Below, one piece after another: positions 56,100 through 64,000 of a DNA stretch of 64,000 nucleotides (position 1 is the first letter of the stretch; each line of letters starts with the position of its first letter). A program made the translations under genes and the position numbers. The DNA comes from Chloroflexi bacterium bin20 (GTDB lineage: Bacteria; Chloroflexota; Anaerolineae; Aggregatilineales; Phototrophicaceae): NCBI GenBank assembly GCA_002238485.1, contig MPMG01000005.1, positions 62,001-126,000 on the forward strand, given 5' to 3'. The notes beneath the pieces are model-generated. The model saw only the letters and a program-made list of their open reading frames with translations. It ran no database searches and had not been told where the DNA came from.

Positions 56100-58121
56100 A
56101 TGCTGACCGATGTCGAAAAGATGCTCTTTATCTTGCTGGCGATGCTGTCTGTTGGCGCGGCGGCGGCTGGCTTCCGAGAAATGTGGCAGATTATCCAGCG
56201 CGGCACGGGGCAGCTACACCTCGAGCGCATCATGCCGCGGGCGCTGCAGGCTCTGGCTATCTATCTCACGCAGCGAACAACCTTGAAAACCCGCCCGTTG
56301 ACCAGCGCCATTCATTGGGGCGTCGTGCTGGGATTCACTTACTACTTCCTCATCAATTTGCTCGACCTTCTGCATGGATTCCTGCCCGGTTTTGATGCGC
56401 AGTTGGCACAGTTGGGCGGGCTTTACGATGCCTATCGCCTGCTGGCCGATGCGCTGAGCATGGTGGTGCTGGCGGGCATCGTCTACTTTCTGCTGCGGCG
56501 TTTTGCGCTGCCCAATCGCCACGCTTTGCGCTTTCATGACAATATCCTGCTGCATCCCAAGGCTGTCGGTGGCGCGATCACCAGCGACTCGCTGATTGTG
56601 GCTTTCTTCATCTTGCTGCATGTCGGCGCGCGCTTCTTGGGCGAGTCGGTGGCGGTGGCGCAGCATGGGGCGGATGCCTATATGCCTTTTGCCACTGCTG
56701 CCGCGGGCATTTGGGGCGGTCTGAATGCCGATGCCATGCTTTTCGCGCGGCATATTTGCTGGTGGTTGGCGCTGGGCGGCGTGCTGGTCTTCTTGCCCTA
56801 CTTTCCACAAAGCAAGCACGCGCATTTGTTCATGGCGCCTTTGAACTTTCTGACCCGTCCGCAGCGGACTTCCATGGGCGCGTTGACGGCGCTGGACTTT
56901 GAAGACGAGTCTCTCGAACAATTTGGCGCGGGGCGGTTGGAAGACTTGTCGATGACTCAGCTCTTTGACGGTTTCGCCTGCATCATGTGCAACCGCTGCC
57001 AGGATGTCTGCCCGGCCTATGCAACTGGCAAAGAACTCTCGCCGGCCGCGCTGGAAGTCAACAAACGTTTCTATATGCAAGACAGCTGGGCTGCGCTGGC
57101 GCAAGGAGGGGAGTCGGAGCGATCTCTGGCGGGCAGCCTGCTCAGTGAATCGGCGCTGTGGGCCTGTACGGCTTGTGGGGCTTGTATTGATATCTGCCCG
57201 GTCGGCAACGAGCCCATGTTCGACATCCTGGATATCCGCCGCGATTCCGTGCTGATGCAAGGCGAATTTCCAGCCGAGCTAGGCGGCGCTTTTCATGGCA
57301 TGGAACGGCAAGGCAATCCTTGGCAGATCGCCGAGCCGCGCGACAGCTGGACGGGGGCGCTGGACTTCTCTGTGCCGACAATCGCTGAAAAGCCCGATTG
57401 TGACCTGCTGTATTGGACAGGCTGCGCCGTGAGTTACGATCCGCGCGCCCAGGAAACGGCTCGAGCGCTTGTCAAATTGCTGCATGCCGCCGATGTCAAC
57501 TTCGCCATCCTGGGCGACCGCGAACGTTGCACCGGCGATGTCGCTCGCCGCGCCGGCAACGAATACCTGTACAGCGAAATGGCGGCGATGAATGTTGAAA
57601 CCTTGAACGAAATCGCGCCCAGGCGCATCGTGGTAACCTGCCCCCATTGCCTGCACAATATCGGCAAGGAATACCCGGCTTTTGGCGGCGATTATGAAAT
57701 CGTCCATCACACCGAGCTGATCGCCGAGCTGATCGACGCCGGCAAGCTGCCGACGCGCGCCAATCCCGCCAGCTGGAGCAATGTAACTTTCCATGATCCC
57801 TGCTATCTGGGTCGTCACAACGATGTGCTGGATGCGCCCCGCGATGTCCTGCAGGCCAATGCCATCTCGCTGATTGAGATGCCGCGCAACCGCAAAAACT
57901 CTTTCTGCTGTGGGGCTGGCGGCGCGCAATTCTGGAAAGAAGAGGAGCCCGGCGAGCAGAAAGTCGGCCTGGAACGCTATCAAGAAGCTGTCGAAACAGG
58001 CGCGGATACTCTGGCAGTCGGCTGTCCTTTTTGCATGCGCATGTTCGAAGACGCACGCAATGAACTTGACGGCGGTCCGCGCGTTGTCGATATCGCTGAA
58101 GTCATGGCCGCGGAGCTATGA
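56100..58121 (+). CDS. Membrane Fe-S oxidoreductase (HdrD/GlpC-like, heme-type N-terminus)
   Basis: A 673-residue protein. Five or so membrane helices occupy the first 250 residues, like the NarI-type di-heme subunit. Two [4Fe-4S] motifs follow: CIMCNRCQDVCP (about 297-308) and CTACGACIDICP (about 357-368). Two CCG domains close the protein, with CPHC (about 514), HDPCYLGRHNDV and CCGAGGAQFW (about 603-612), CPFC (about 642). Related proteins pass electrons between ETF or thiols and menaquinone. The partner is not encoded here. It heads a plus-strand operon, overlapping the next gene by ATGA. Confidence 0.9.
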   Translation: MLTDVEKMLFILLAMLSVGAAAAGFREMWQIIQRGTGQLHLERIMPRALQALAIYLTQRTTLKTRPLTSAIHWGVVLGFTYYFLINLLDLLHGFLPGFDAQLAQLGGLYDAYRLLADALSMVVLAGIVYFLLRRFALPNRHALRFHDNILLHPKAVGGAITSDSLIVAFFILLHVGARFLGESVAVAQHGADAYMPFATAAAGIWGGLNADAMLFARHICWWLALGGVLVFLPYFPQSKHAHLFMAPLNFLTRPQRTSMGALTALDFEDESLEQFGAGRLEDLSMTQLFDGFACIMCNRCQDVCPAYATGKELSPAALEVNKRFYMQDSWAALAQGGESERSLAGSLLSESALWACTACGACIDICPVGNEPMFDILDIRRDSVLMQGEFPAELGGAFHGMERQGNPWQIAEPRDSWTGALDFSVPTIAEKPDCDLLYWTGCAVSYDPRAQETARALVKLLHAADVNFAILGDRERCTGDVARRAGNEYLYSEMAAMNVETLNEIAPRRIVVTCPHCLHNIGKEYPAFGGDYEIVHHTELIAELIDAGKLPTRANPASWSNVTFHDPCYLGRHNDVLDAPRDVLQANAISLIEMPRNRKNSFCCGAGGAQFWKEEEPGEQKVGLERYQEAVETGADTLAVGCPFCMRMFEDARNELDGGPRVVDIAEVMAAEL

Positions 58122-58720
58122 AGACGGCGCGAATGGCAGCCTTTGATTTCAAGGAAATTCCGGTCCTGGATACTGCGCGATTGCGTCTGCGGCGCATCAG
58201 CCGGGCCGATTGTGGCGACTGGCTGGCGGCATTCAAGAGTCCGGGCGCGGTCGACTGGCTGCTCGACTTTGAGAGTTCGCCGCGCCTTGCGACCATACAG
58301 AGCTTCGTCGACTGGGCGGACGAAATCTTCACTGCAGAGACGGGCATACGTTGGGCGCTGACTCTCAAGCCAGACGACAGGATGATCGGCTCCTGCGGAT
58401 TCCACTTGTATGCGCAACGGCATCAGGTTGCAGAGATCGGCTATGAGATGCATTCGGATTATTGGCGGCGCGGACTGATGAGCGAGGCGGCTGGGGCGGT
58501 CATGCGCTTCTGTTTTGACAGGCTGTCGCTGCATCGCCTGGAAGCGGATGTAACCGAGGGCAATGCGGCATCGGCGGCGCTGCTGCAGAAGCTGGGTTTT
58601 TCGCTGGAAGATGTCCTGCGCGAACGCCATTTCTGGCGGGGCGGTCATCACAATGGTTGGCTGTTCAGCTTGCTGGAGCCAGACTATCGCGGCTTGGTCA
58701 AAGCGGGGCGGCTGGCGTGA
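58118..58720 (+). CDS. GNAT family acetyltransferase (RimJ/RimL type)
   Basis: A 200-residue protein. LDTARLRLRRISRADCGDW (about 18-36) starts the fold. EIGYEMHSDYWRRGLMSEAA (about 108-127) is the acetyl-CoA binding segment with the R/Q-x-x-G-x-A loop, and HRLEADVTEGNAASAALLQK (about 145-164) the C-terminal strand. It acetylates an N-terminal amine or small molecule. Start ATG overlaps the previous stop. Its neighbours are membrane glycosyltransferase genes. Confidence 0.93.
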   Translation: MKTARMAAFDFKEIPVLDTARLRLRRISRADCGDWLAAFKSPGAVDWLLDFESSPRLATIQSFVDWADEIFTAETGIRWALTLKPDDRMIGSCGFHLYAQRHQVAEIGYEMHSDYWRRGLMSEAAGAVMRFCFDRLSLHRLEADVTEGNAASAALLQKLGFSLEDVLRERHFWRGGHHNGWLFSLLEPDYRGLVKAGRLA

Positions 58721-60597
58721 AGGCGCGCAATCCGGTTTCGCTGGCTGCGCTGATGCCGATTCTGCTGGTCGGTTTTGCGATTGGCGCGGCGCAATTGAAT
58801 GCCGATGCCATCTGGACGGACGAGCTGTATTCCTTGGCGAATATCGGCGCCTTTGACCCGCCCTACAGCCCGGCGCAGATCATCGACTCGCTGGCGCGAT
58901 ACAGCCCCCAGCACACGCCACTCTATTATTTCATCAGCGCAACATGGGCGCAGTTGGCTGGCTGGTCGCAATTATCCATGCGTGTAGTTTCGCTCTTCGC
59001 TGGCAGCTTGTTCATCGCCTGGCTGTATCGTTTGTGTGCCGATCTGTTTGGTCGTGGCGCTGGCATAACCGGCGCTTGTCTGGCGGCGACATCGGCATTC
59101 TTGCTGGTGTCCTTCCACGAGATTCGCATGTACACATTGATGCTGATGCTGGCGGCCATGCACACAGTTTGTTATTGGCGGCTGGCCTATGGTCGCGGGC
59201 GAGGCAGAGTCACGGCGCTGTGCTTTGTCATGACGGCAGCTGCCTTGCTCTACACGCACATGTTTTCGGCGATCATGCTGGCGGCGCTGGGGCTGCATCA
59301 TCTGCTGTTTGCGCTGCGCCGAACGCGTGGCTGGCGCGTTGTCGCCGGCTGGCTGGTGGCGGGCCTATTATTCTTGCCCTATGTGCCGGTGGTCTATGCA
59401 GGTTTTCTGGAAGAGACAAGCAAACCATCGACAGTCTCAGCCGCGTTTGCCACGCCAGAACTGCTGGAGACATTGGCAACGTTGATCGGCAACGGATCGG
59501 CATGGATTTGCCTGCTGCTGGGACTGCTGCTCTTGTGGCGTCTGTGGCATCTGCGCGGTCGAGTCGTCCTGCGCTGGGCAGCCTTCGCTGTGCTGATGCT
59601 GGTGCTGCTGCTGGTCTTCAATCTGCAATTCCGTCTGATCGGATTGTATCGGTCGCGCTATTTGCTGATTTTGTGGCTGCCCATTTTGACGCTCTTCGCT
59701 TATGCCATCTGCGCAGGCGCCAAGCCCCTATTCGCTATGCTGTGTCTGTTGCTATGGGCCGCGCTTGGCTGGGGATTCCAGCGCTCGCCAGATTTCGTCA
59801 CCTATGTGGGCGGGATGGTCTACGCCAGCCGCTATCCGAACTTGCAGCATGCAGTGGCAGGACTGGGCGACAAGGTGCAGGAACACGAAACCATCATCGG
59901 CTTTACGGGCTCGGATTACATCAACAGCGATCGCAAGCACGGCGTCAGCCCAGCCGATTATTACACCCAGGCGCAGCTGGGCATCGATGGACTGTTTCTT
60001 CCCGAGCGCTTGCGCGGCGACCGGCTGCTGTCCGCGCTGGACGAGAAGATCGACAGCCACCCTTTCCTGCTGCTCATTTACGAGCCCTACAATCTCCCCG
60101 AAAACCTGGACGAGACTCGCGCCGCAATCAGCGCCAACTATCGTGCCTGTGCGATCCTTGTCGACAGCGACAGGCTCTTTGCCCAACGTTATATCGACAA
60201 GTCGCTCGACTGCGATCATGCACGCCGGGCAATCGACTTTGAAAACGGCATCCGTATCGTGGATCGCTTCGTCCGCCACGATGCCGCGAAGGACCGGCTG
60301 CGCATCGTGACCGGCTGGGATGTGCCGAGCGATGACCTGCTGGCACAGTATAATGTTTCTTTGCAGGTCATCACTGCCGACGGGCGCAATGTGGCGCAGA
60401 GCGATCGCCATCTTGATGAGGAACTTCTCAAGTGGTATGATAGTACCTTGTCAACTGCAGATCTGGCAGCCGGCGATTACCGCGTCTTTGTCATCGTGTA
60501 CGACCGCCAGACCTTGCAGAAAGTCTCGGGCGTGGATATGGCAACTGGACAAATTGCCAGCATGTTGCCGATCTACGAATTCAGCATTGAACGCTAG
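58717..60597 (+). CDS. ArnT/PMT-like membrane glycosyltransferase
   Basis: About 626 residues. A GTG start at 58717 overlaps the GNAT stop (GTGA). The first 390 residues hold ten or so membrane helices in the GT-C pattern. The extracellular loop after helix 1 contains IWTDELYSLANIG with the catalytic Asp-Glu (D-E), and SFHEIRMYTLMLML follows. The last 200 residues are soluble, with LDCDHARRAIDFENGIRIV near 515. Enzymes of this type use polyprenyl-phosphate sugars to modify lipids or proteins. It is closely paralogous to the next gene. Confidence 0.87.
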   Translation: MKARNPVSLAALMPILLVGFAIGAAQLNADAIWTDELYSLANIGAFDPPYSPAQIIDSLARYSPQHTPLYYFISATWAQLAGWSQLSMRVVSLFAGSLFIAWLYRLCADLFGRGAGITGACLAATSAFLLVSFHEIRMYTLMLMLAAMHTVCYWRLAYGRGRGRVTALCFVMTAAALLYTHMFSAIMLAALGLHHLLFALRRTRGWRVVAGWLVAGLLFLPYVPVVYAGFLEETSKPSTVSAAFATPELLETLATLIGNGSAWICLLLGLLLLWRLWHLRGRVVLRWAAFAVLMLVLLLVFNLQFRLIGLYRSRYLLILWLPILTLFAYAICAGAKPLFAMLCLLLWAALGWGFQRSPDFVTYVGGMVYASRYPNLQHAVAGLGDKVQEHETIIGFTGSDYINSDRKHGVSPADYYTQAQLGIDGLFLPERLRGDRLLSALDEKIDSHPFLLLIYEPYNLPENLDETRAAISANYRACAILVDSDRLFAQRYIDKSLDCDHARRAIDFENGIRIVDRFVRHDAAKDRLRIVTGWDVPSDDLLAQYNVSLQVITADGRNVAQSDRHLDEELLKWYDSTLSTADLAAGDYRVFVIVYDRQTLQKVSGVDMATGQIASMLPIYEFSIER

Positions 60598-62463
60598 ATG
60601 AAATTGTCCGCGCGCTGGATGCCCATGCTGCCGCTGCTGCTACTGGCGCTGCTGCTGGTTGCGCCTGGCTTGAATGGCGACCTGATCTGGTTTGACGAGT
60701 TGACCTCGATCAGCCATGCCGGCGGCGTAAACGGACCCTTTTCTCCGCTGGAAATCGCCGACTCGGTGCAGACGCACAGCCCTAAACATACGCCGCTATT
60801 CTTTGAGATTCTGGCGCTGTGGGGCGCGCTGATGGGCTGGCATCAGGTCCTGCTACGCGCGTTGCCGCTCTTCTGTGGATTGCTGGCGCTGGCCTGGATA
60901 TATCGCTTGGGCGCGGATTTCATTGATGCGCGGGCTGGCGTATACGCCTGTTTGCTGCTGGCGCTGAACGCCTTCTGGCTGGATTATTTTCACGAAATTC
61001 GCATGTACACGTTGCAATTCATGCTGCTGTCGGCGCTGGCCTGGCATTATCTCACCATCACGCGCCGGGCTGCTGGGGCGCGGCGTCTGCATTGGGCGGG
61101 TTTGATCTTCTGCGCGGCGCTGAGCCTGTATGCACAACCATTTTCTATTTTCTTTTTGCTGGCGCTGGGATTGTGGCATTTGCGCTGGCTGCGCCGTCCT
61201 CAGCTGTTCTGGCGGGTCGGGCTGGCTATGCTGGTCGCGGGCTTGATCTACTTGCCCTGGCTGCCGGTCACCCTGCATGGCTTGACTGCCAAGTTTGATA
61301 CCGCCGCCGATGCCATGCCCTTGTCGCAAGCCCTGTCTGTCTTCCTGCGCCTGCTGGGCAACGGGCAGCCCCTGCTGTTGCTGGTCCTCTTCGCCTGCCT
61401 GCTGATCGCCCTGCGAGCATGGAACAAAGGACTGCTGCCCTTTCTCTTCCTGGCTGGCGCGAGCTTGCTGATCCTGCTGGTCGCCAACGAATGGGTGGGC
61501 TTGATTCCGCTGCGACGTTCGCGCTACTTTTTCCTGACCTGGGGCATGCTGGCGCTGGCGCTGGGTGGCGGCTTGGCTGGCATCAAGTGGAGCTGGCTGG
61601 CGCCGCTGTTTTTGACGATCTATGCCGCCGCTGGTTTTGGTTTCCGCAATGAGAACGATTACCTGGCGCATCAAGGCACTGTCTACGCGGTGCATCTGTA
61701 TCCGCCGCTCGAGACAACTGTGCAGGCGCTGCGTGGCAATACCCAAGCGCAGGACTTTGTAGTCGGCTTCACCGATGCCAACTTTGTCAACCGCGCCAGC
61801 AAGCAAGGCAAGAGCACAGCCGATTACTACTTCGAGACCCTGCTAGGCATTGATGGCACGCTCATCCCCAGCGCCTGGACCGCCGACCAGCTGGCTGCGC
61901 AGTTGGACAGACGGCTGGCAAACAATCCCTATCTGCTCCTGACGCAGGACCCGCAAGCGCCGCCAGCCAGCCTCAACCCGACAAAGGAAGGCATAAGCCG
62001 CTTATACATACCCTGCGACATCGTGCTCGACCAGCCGCGGCTATTCGTCCAACGTCATGTTGACAAAAGGCTGTCGTGCCAGCGCGCCTATCAGCCTATT
62101 CATTATGACAATGGCATCCGCATCGTCGACAAATTCGGCGAATATGACGAAGCGGCGCAGACTGTGCGCCTGATAACCGGCTGGGAAGTGCCGAGACGAG
62201 AGCAGCTGCAGCAATACAATGTCTCACTGCAGATTTTGTCGGCTGGCTGGGGCAATGTCGCCCAGATTGACCGGCACTTGTCTGACAATATCCTGAAATG
62301 GTATGCCGCCGAATTGCCGACGGACCACCTGCCGCCCGGTGACTATCGCGCTGTGGTCATCGTCTACGATCGCTACAGCAAATCAAAAGTAATCGGTATG
62401 GACTTGACCAGCGGCGAGACAGCGGCGATTCTGCCCATTTTGCACTTCACCATCGAAGGGTAG
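60598..62463 (+). CDS. ArnT/PMT-like membrane glycosyltransferase, paralogue
   Basis: A 621-residue protein that starts directly after the stop of its paralogue (TAGATG). The same blocks occur in the same order: LIWFDELTSISHAGGV, SPKHTPLFFEILALWG, DYFHEIRMYTLQFMLL, then a soluble C-terminal region with LSCQRAYQPIHYDNGIRIVD. The two copies share the Asp-Glu catalytic loop and the C-terminal domain, which is not standard in ArnT. A tandem duplication followed by divergence is the clear history. Confidence 0.87.
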   Translation: MKLSARWMPMLPLLLLALLLVAPGLNGDLIWFDELTSISHAGGVNGPFSPLEIADSVQTHSPKHTPLFFEILALWGALMGWHQVLLRALPLFCGLLALAWIYRLGADFIDARAGVYACLLLALNAFWLDYFHEIRMYTLQFMLLSALAWHYLTITRRAAGARRLHWAGLIFCAALSLYAQPFSIFFLLALGLWHLRWLRRPQLFWRVGLAMLVAGLIYLPWLPVTLHGLTAKFDTAADAMPLSQALSVFLRLLGNGQPLLLLVLFACLLIALRAWNKGLLPFLFLAGASLLILLVANEWVGLIPLRRSRYFFLTWGMLALALGGGLAGIKWSWLAPLFLTIYAAAGFGFRNENDYLAHQGTVYAVHLYPPLETTVQALRGNTQAQDFVVGFTDANFVNRASKQGKSTADYYFETLLGIDGTLIPSAWTADQLAAQLDRRLANNPYLLLTQDPQAPPASLNPTKEGISRLYIPCDIVLDQPRLFVQRHVDKRLSCQRAYQPIHYDNGIRIVDKFGEYDEAAQTVRLITGWEVPRREQLQQYNVSLQILSAGWGNVAQIDRHLSDNILKWYAAELPTDHLPPGDYRAVVIVYDRYSKSKVIGMDLTSGETAAILPILHFTIEG

Positions 62464-62468
62464 CGCTC

Positions 62469-63128
62469 GTGCTACTCAAACGTCTCTTGCGGACATTCTA
62501 TGCGCCGCCGTTGCGAAGAGTTCGCCTTTGGGCGGGCAATCGCGCCGAACAGCGCCGCATCCGCGCGGAAGTCATGCTTGCGCGGCAACAGGGGCGGCCC
62601 GTCAAGATCATCATCGGCGCTGGACAGACGCGTTACCCCGGCTGGATCGCCACGGACATTCCCGCATTTGACATTCGGCGCGCGCAGCATTGGCGGCGGC
62701 TCTTCGCGCCGGCTGGCATCGACCGCATGTTGGCTGAACATGTCTTCGAGCATTTGACAGCCGCGCAGCTGAGCGACTTTCTGGCCACCGCGCGTAACTA
62801 CCTGACAGCTGATGGGCGCATTCGCATCGCGGCGCCCGATGGCAATCATCCTTCGTCCGATTACATCAATAGCGTGCGCCCCGGTGGCAGTGGGGCCGGC
62901 GCGGACGACCACAAAATGCTCTACACGCAAGAAATAATCTGCCAGCTAATGGCAGCGCAGGGTTATGAATTCGCCGCGCTGGAATATTTTGATGCCAAAG
63001 GCGCATTCCACAGCCAGCCCTGGAGCGCAGAAGATGGTTTCGTCAGCCGCTCGGCAGCCCACGACGAACGCAACAGCGACGGTGTCTTGCGCTACACCAG
63101 CTTGCTCGTGGATTGCTGGCTGCCCTAG
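62469..63128 (+). CDS. Class I methyltransferase-like protein
   Basis: A 219-residue protein with a GTG start at 62469. [19 protein letters not shown] (about 42-60) is the AdoMet-side strand and loop. [20 protein letters not shown] (about 88-107) matches the H-E-H-x-x post-I region of sugar methyltransferases of glycan clusters. [15 protein letters not shown] is motif III. Its position after two membrane glycosyltransferases suggests it modifies the same glycan (inference). The stop overlaps the convergent dihydrolipoamide dehydrogenase gene by 4 nt. Confidence 0.85.
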   Translation: MLLKRLLRTFYAPPLRRVRLWAGNRAEQRRIRAEVMLARQQGRPVKIIIGAGQTRYPGWIATDIPAFDIRRAQHWRRLFAPAGIDRMLAEHVFEHLTAAQLSDFLATARNYLTADGRIRIAAPDGNHPSSDYINSVRPGGSGAGADDHKMLYTQEIICQLMAAQGYEFAALEYFDAKGAFHSQPWSAEDGFVSRSAAHDERNSDGVLRYTSLLVDCWLP

Positions 63129-64000
63129 GCGTTGAGGAAGCTGCCCTCCAGGCCGTGCGCCGCTTCTTTCAGCGCCTCGCTCATGGTGGGATGCGCATGC
63201 ACATTGCGGGCGATTTCCTGGGGCGTCAGTTCTGCCGACCGCGCCAGAGTTAGTTCTGGCAGCAGCTCGGTTACATCGTGCCCAATCATGTGCGCGCCCA
63301 AGATCTCGCCATACTTGGCATCGCTGATGAGCTTGACGAAGCCGCTGGCATCGCCCAGTCCACGCGCCTTGCCATTCGCCTGGAAGGGGAATTTCGCCAC
63401 ATTGATCTGGTAGCCGCGTTCTTTTGCCTGCTGCTCGGTATAGCCAAAGCTGGCGACTTGCGGCTGGCAATAGGTCGCGCGCGGCATCATGTCGAAGTCC
63501 AGCGTCACACTGTCTGCGCCGGCGATACATTCGGCAGCCACCACGCCCATGACTTCAGCTACATGCGCCAGCATCAGCTTGGCAGTGACATCGCCGACCG
63601 CGTAGATATGCGGCCGGTTGGTCTGCATGCGGTCGTTGATGCCGATGCCGCCCGCCTCGTTCAGCGCGATATCCAGTTTTTCCAGCCCAAAGCCGGTTAC
63701 GCGCGGCGCGAAACCAATCGCCTGCAAGACTCGTTCGGCTCGCAGAGTCTCTTGCGCGCCATCGCGTGTCGTCACGGCAACCGCGACATCGTCTGCCCTG
63801 TCGTCAACGGCATCGACGCTTGTGCCGACCAGCATCGTAATGCCCAGCTTCTTGAATGCCTTTGCCAATTCGGCGCTGACATCCGGGTCTTCCAAAGGCA
63901 GAATGCGCTGCATCGTTTCGACCAGGGTAACTTCAACCCCATAATTCGCCATGATGTAGGCGAATTCGACGCCGATTGCGCCCGCGCCAGCGATGATGAT
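63125..64000 (-). CDS. lpdA: Dihydrolipoamide dehydrogenase, C-terminal part (cut by window edge)
   Basis: A 292-residue 3' part of the gene; the 5' end with the FAD motif and redox disulfide lies beyond 64000. [20 protein letters not shown] at the window edge is the NAD-binding GxGxxG motif. [15 protein letters not shown] (FAD site) and the dimer-domain [10 protein letters not shown], with the active-site His-Pro-Thr-Met-Ser-Glu, are intact. The enzyme reoxidises lipoamide in 2-oxoacid dehydrogenase and glycine-cleavage complexes. The full-length frame cannot be confirmed here. Confidence 0.9.
   Translation of the reverse strand: MIIAGAGAIGVEFAYIMANYGVEVTLVETMQRILPLEDPDVSAELAKAFKKLGITMLVGTSVDAVDDRADDVAVAVTTRDGAQETLRAERVLQAIGFAPRVTGFGLEKLDIALNEAGGIGINDRMQTNRPHIYAVGDVTAKLMLAHVAEVMGVVAAECIAGADSVTLDFDMMPRATYCQPQVASFGYTEQQAKERGYQINVAKFPFQANGKARGLGDASGFVKLISDAKYGEILGAHMIGHDVTELLPELTLARSAELTPQEIARNVHAHPTMSEALKEAAHGLEGSFLNA

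Overview
The window looks like a GC-rich (roughly 60%) bacterial chromosome segment, most likely from an uncultured Chloroflexota (Anaerolineae-like) genome. That placement is inference. It rests on the mix of BMP-type and Dpp-type ABC transporters, many Gfo/Idh/MocA, enolase-superfamily and DHDPS-family enzymes, ArnT-like membrane glycosyltransferases, an FHA membrane protein, and abundant short palindromic repeats between genes. No rRNA, tRNA or CRISPR array was recognised.

Layout. (1) 1-4403: FHA protein, M23 peptidase, M20 peptidase, aminotransferase. (2) 4507-16000 (minus strand): a tight nine-gene operon, many genes overlapping by 4 to 8 nt: DHDPS-family lyase, sulfatase, enolase-superfamily enzyme, glycosyltransferase, PcRGLX/YetA-like protein, sugar-phosphate isomerase-like protein, Gfo/Idh/MocA oxidoreductase, amidohydrolase, ADP-ribosylglycohydrolase. 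(3) 16194-24273 (plus strand): a divergent seven-gene operon: oligopeptide-type binding protein and two permeases with no ATPase gene, enolase-superfamily enzyme, DHDPS-family enzyme, oligogalacturonate-lyase-like propeller, Gfo/Idh/MocA oxidoreductase. Together (2) and (3) read as an acidic-sugar or pectin-type catabolic regulon; the substrate is inferred. (4) 24322-27706: an AT-richer insertion carrying a reverse transcriptase with an N-terminal methyltransferase-like domain and a helical C-terminus, next to a truncated regulator. This is the best candidate for an undescribed system. (5) 27725-42331: nucleoside and ribose salvage: two nucleoside hydrolases, a PfkB kinase, an ADP-ribosylglycohydrolase and a complete BMP-family ABC transporter, with a solitary DNA methyltransferase inside the transporter operon. 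(6) 42408-47570: DNA methyltransferase fused to an HNH nuclease, DUF2442 protein, SIS protein, membrane-anchored SH3-HNH nuclease, MAK32-like PfkB protein. (7) 47693-51880 (minus): coaE, gatA, asnB. (8) 51999-53729: an orphan phage terminase pair behind an SOS-box-like palindrome and a structured leader. (9) 53734-56053: a beta-helix surface protein with a 13-C tract in its N-terminal codons, bracketed by two inverted arrays of 39-bp palindromic repeats. (10) 56100-64000: Fe-S membrane oxidoreductase, GNAT acetyltransferase, two tandem paralogous ArnT-like glycosyltransferases, a methyltransferase, and the end of a dihydrolipoamide dehydrogenase gene cut by the window edge.

Three families of intergenic repeat recur: a C6-GA-AAAG-TC-G6 palindrome (REP-like), a GTAGGGGCGACCC/GGGTCGCCCCTAC palindrome, and a CTCTGTG-type repeat. 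They mark many operon ends. All domain calls come from reading motifs by eye, without database searches.
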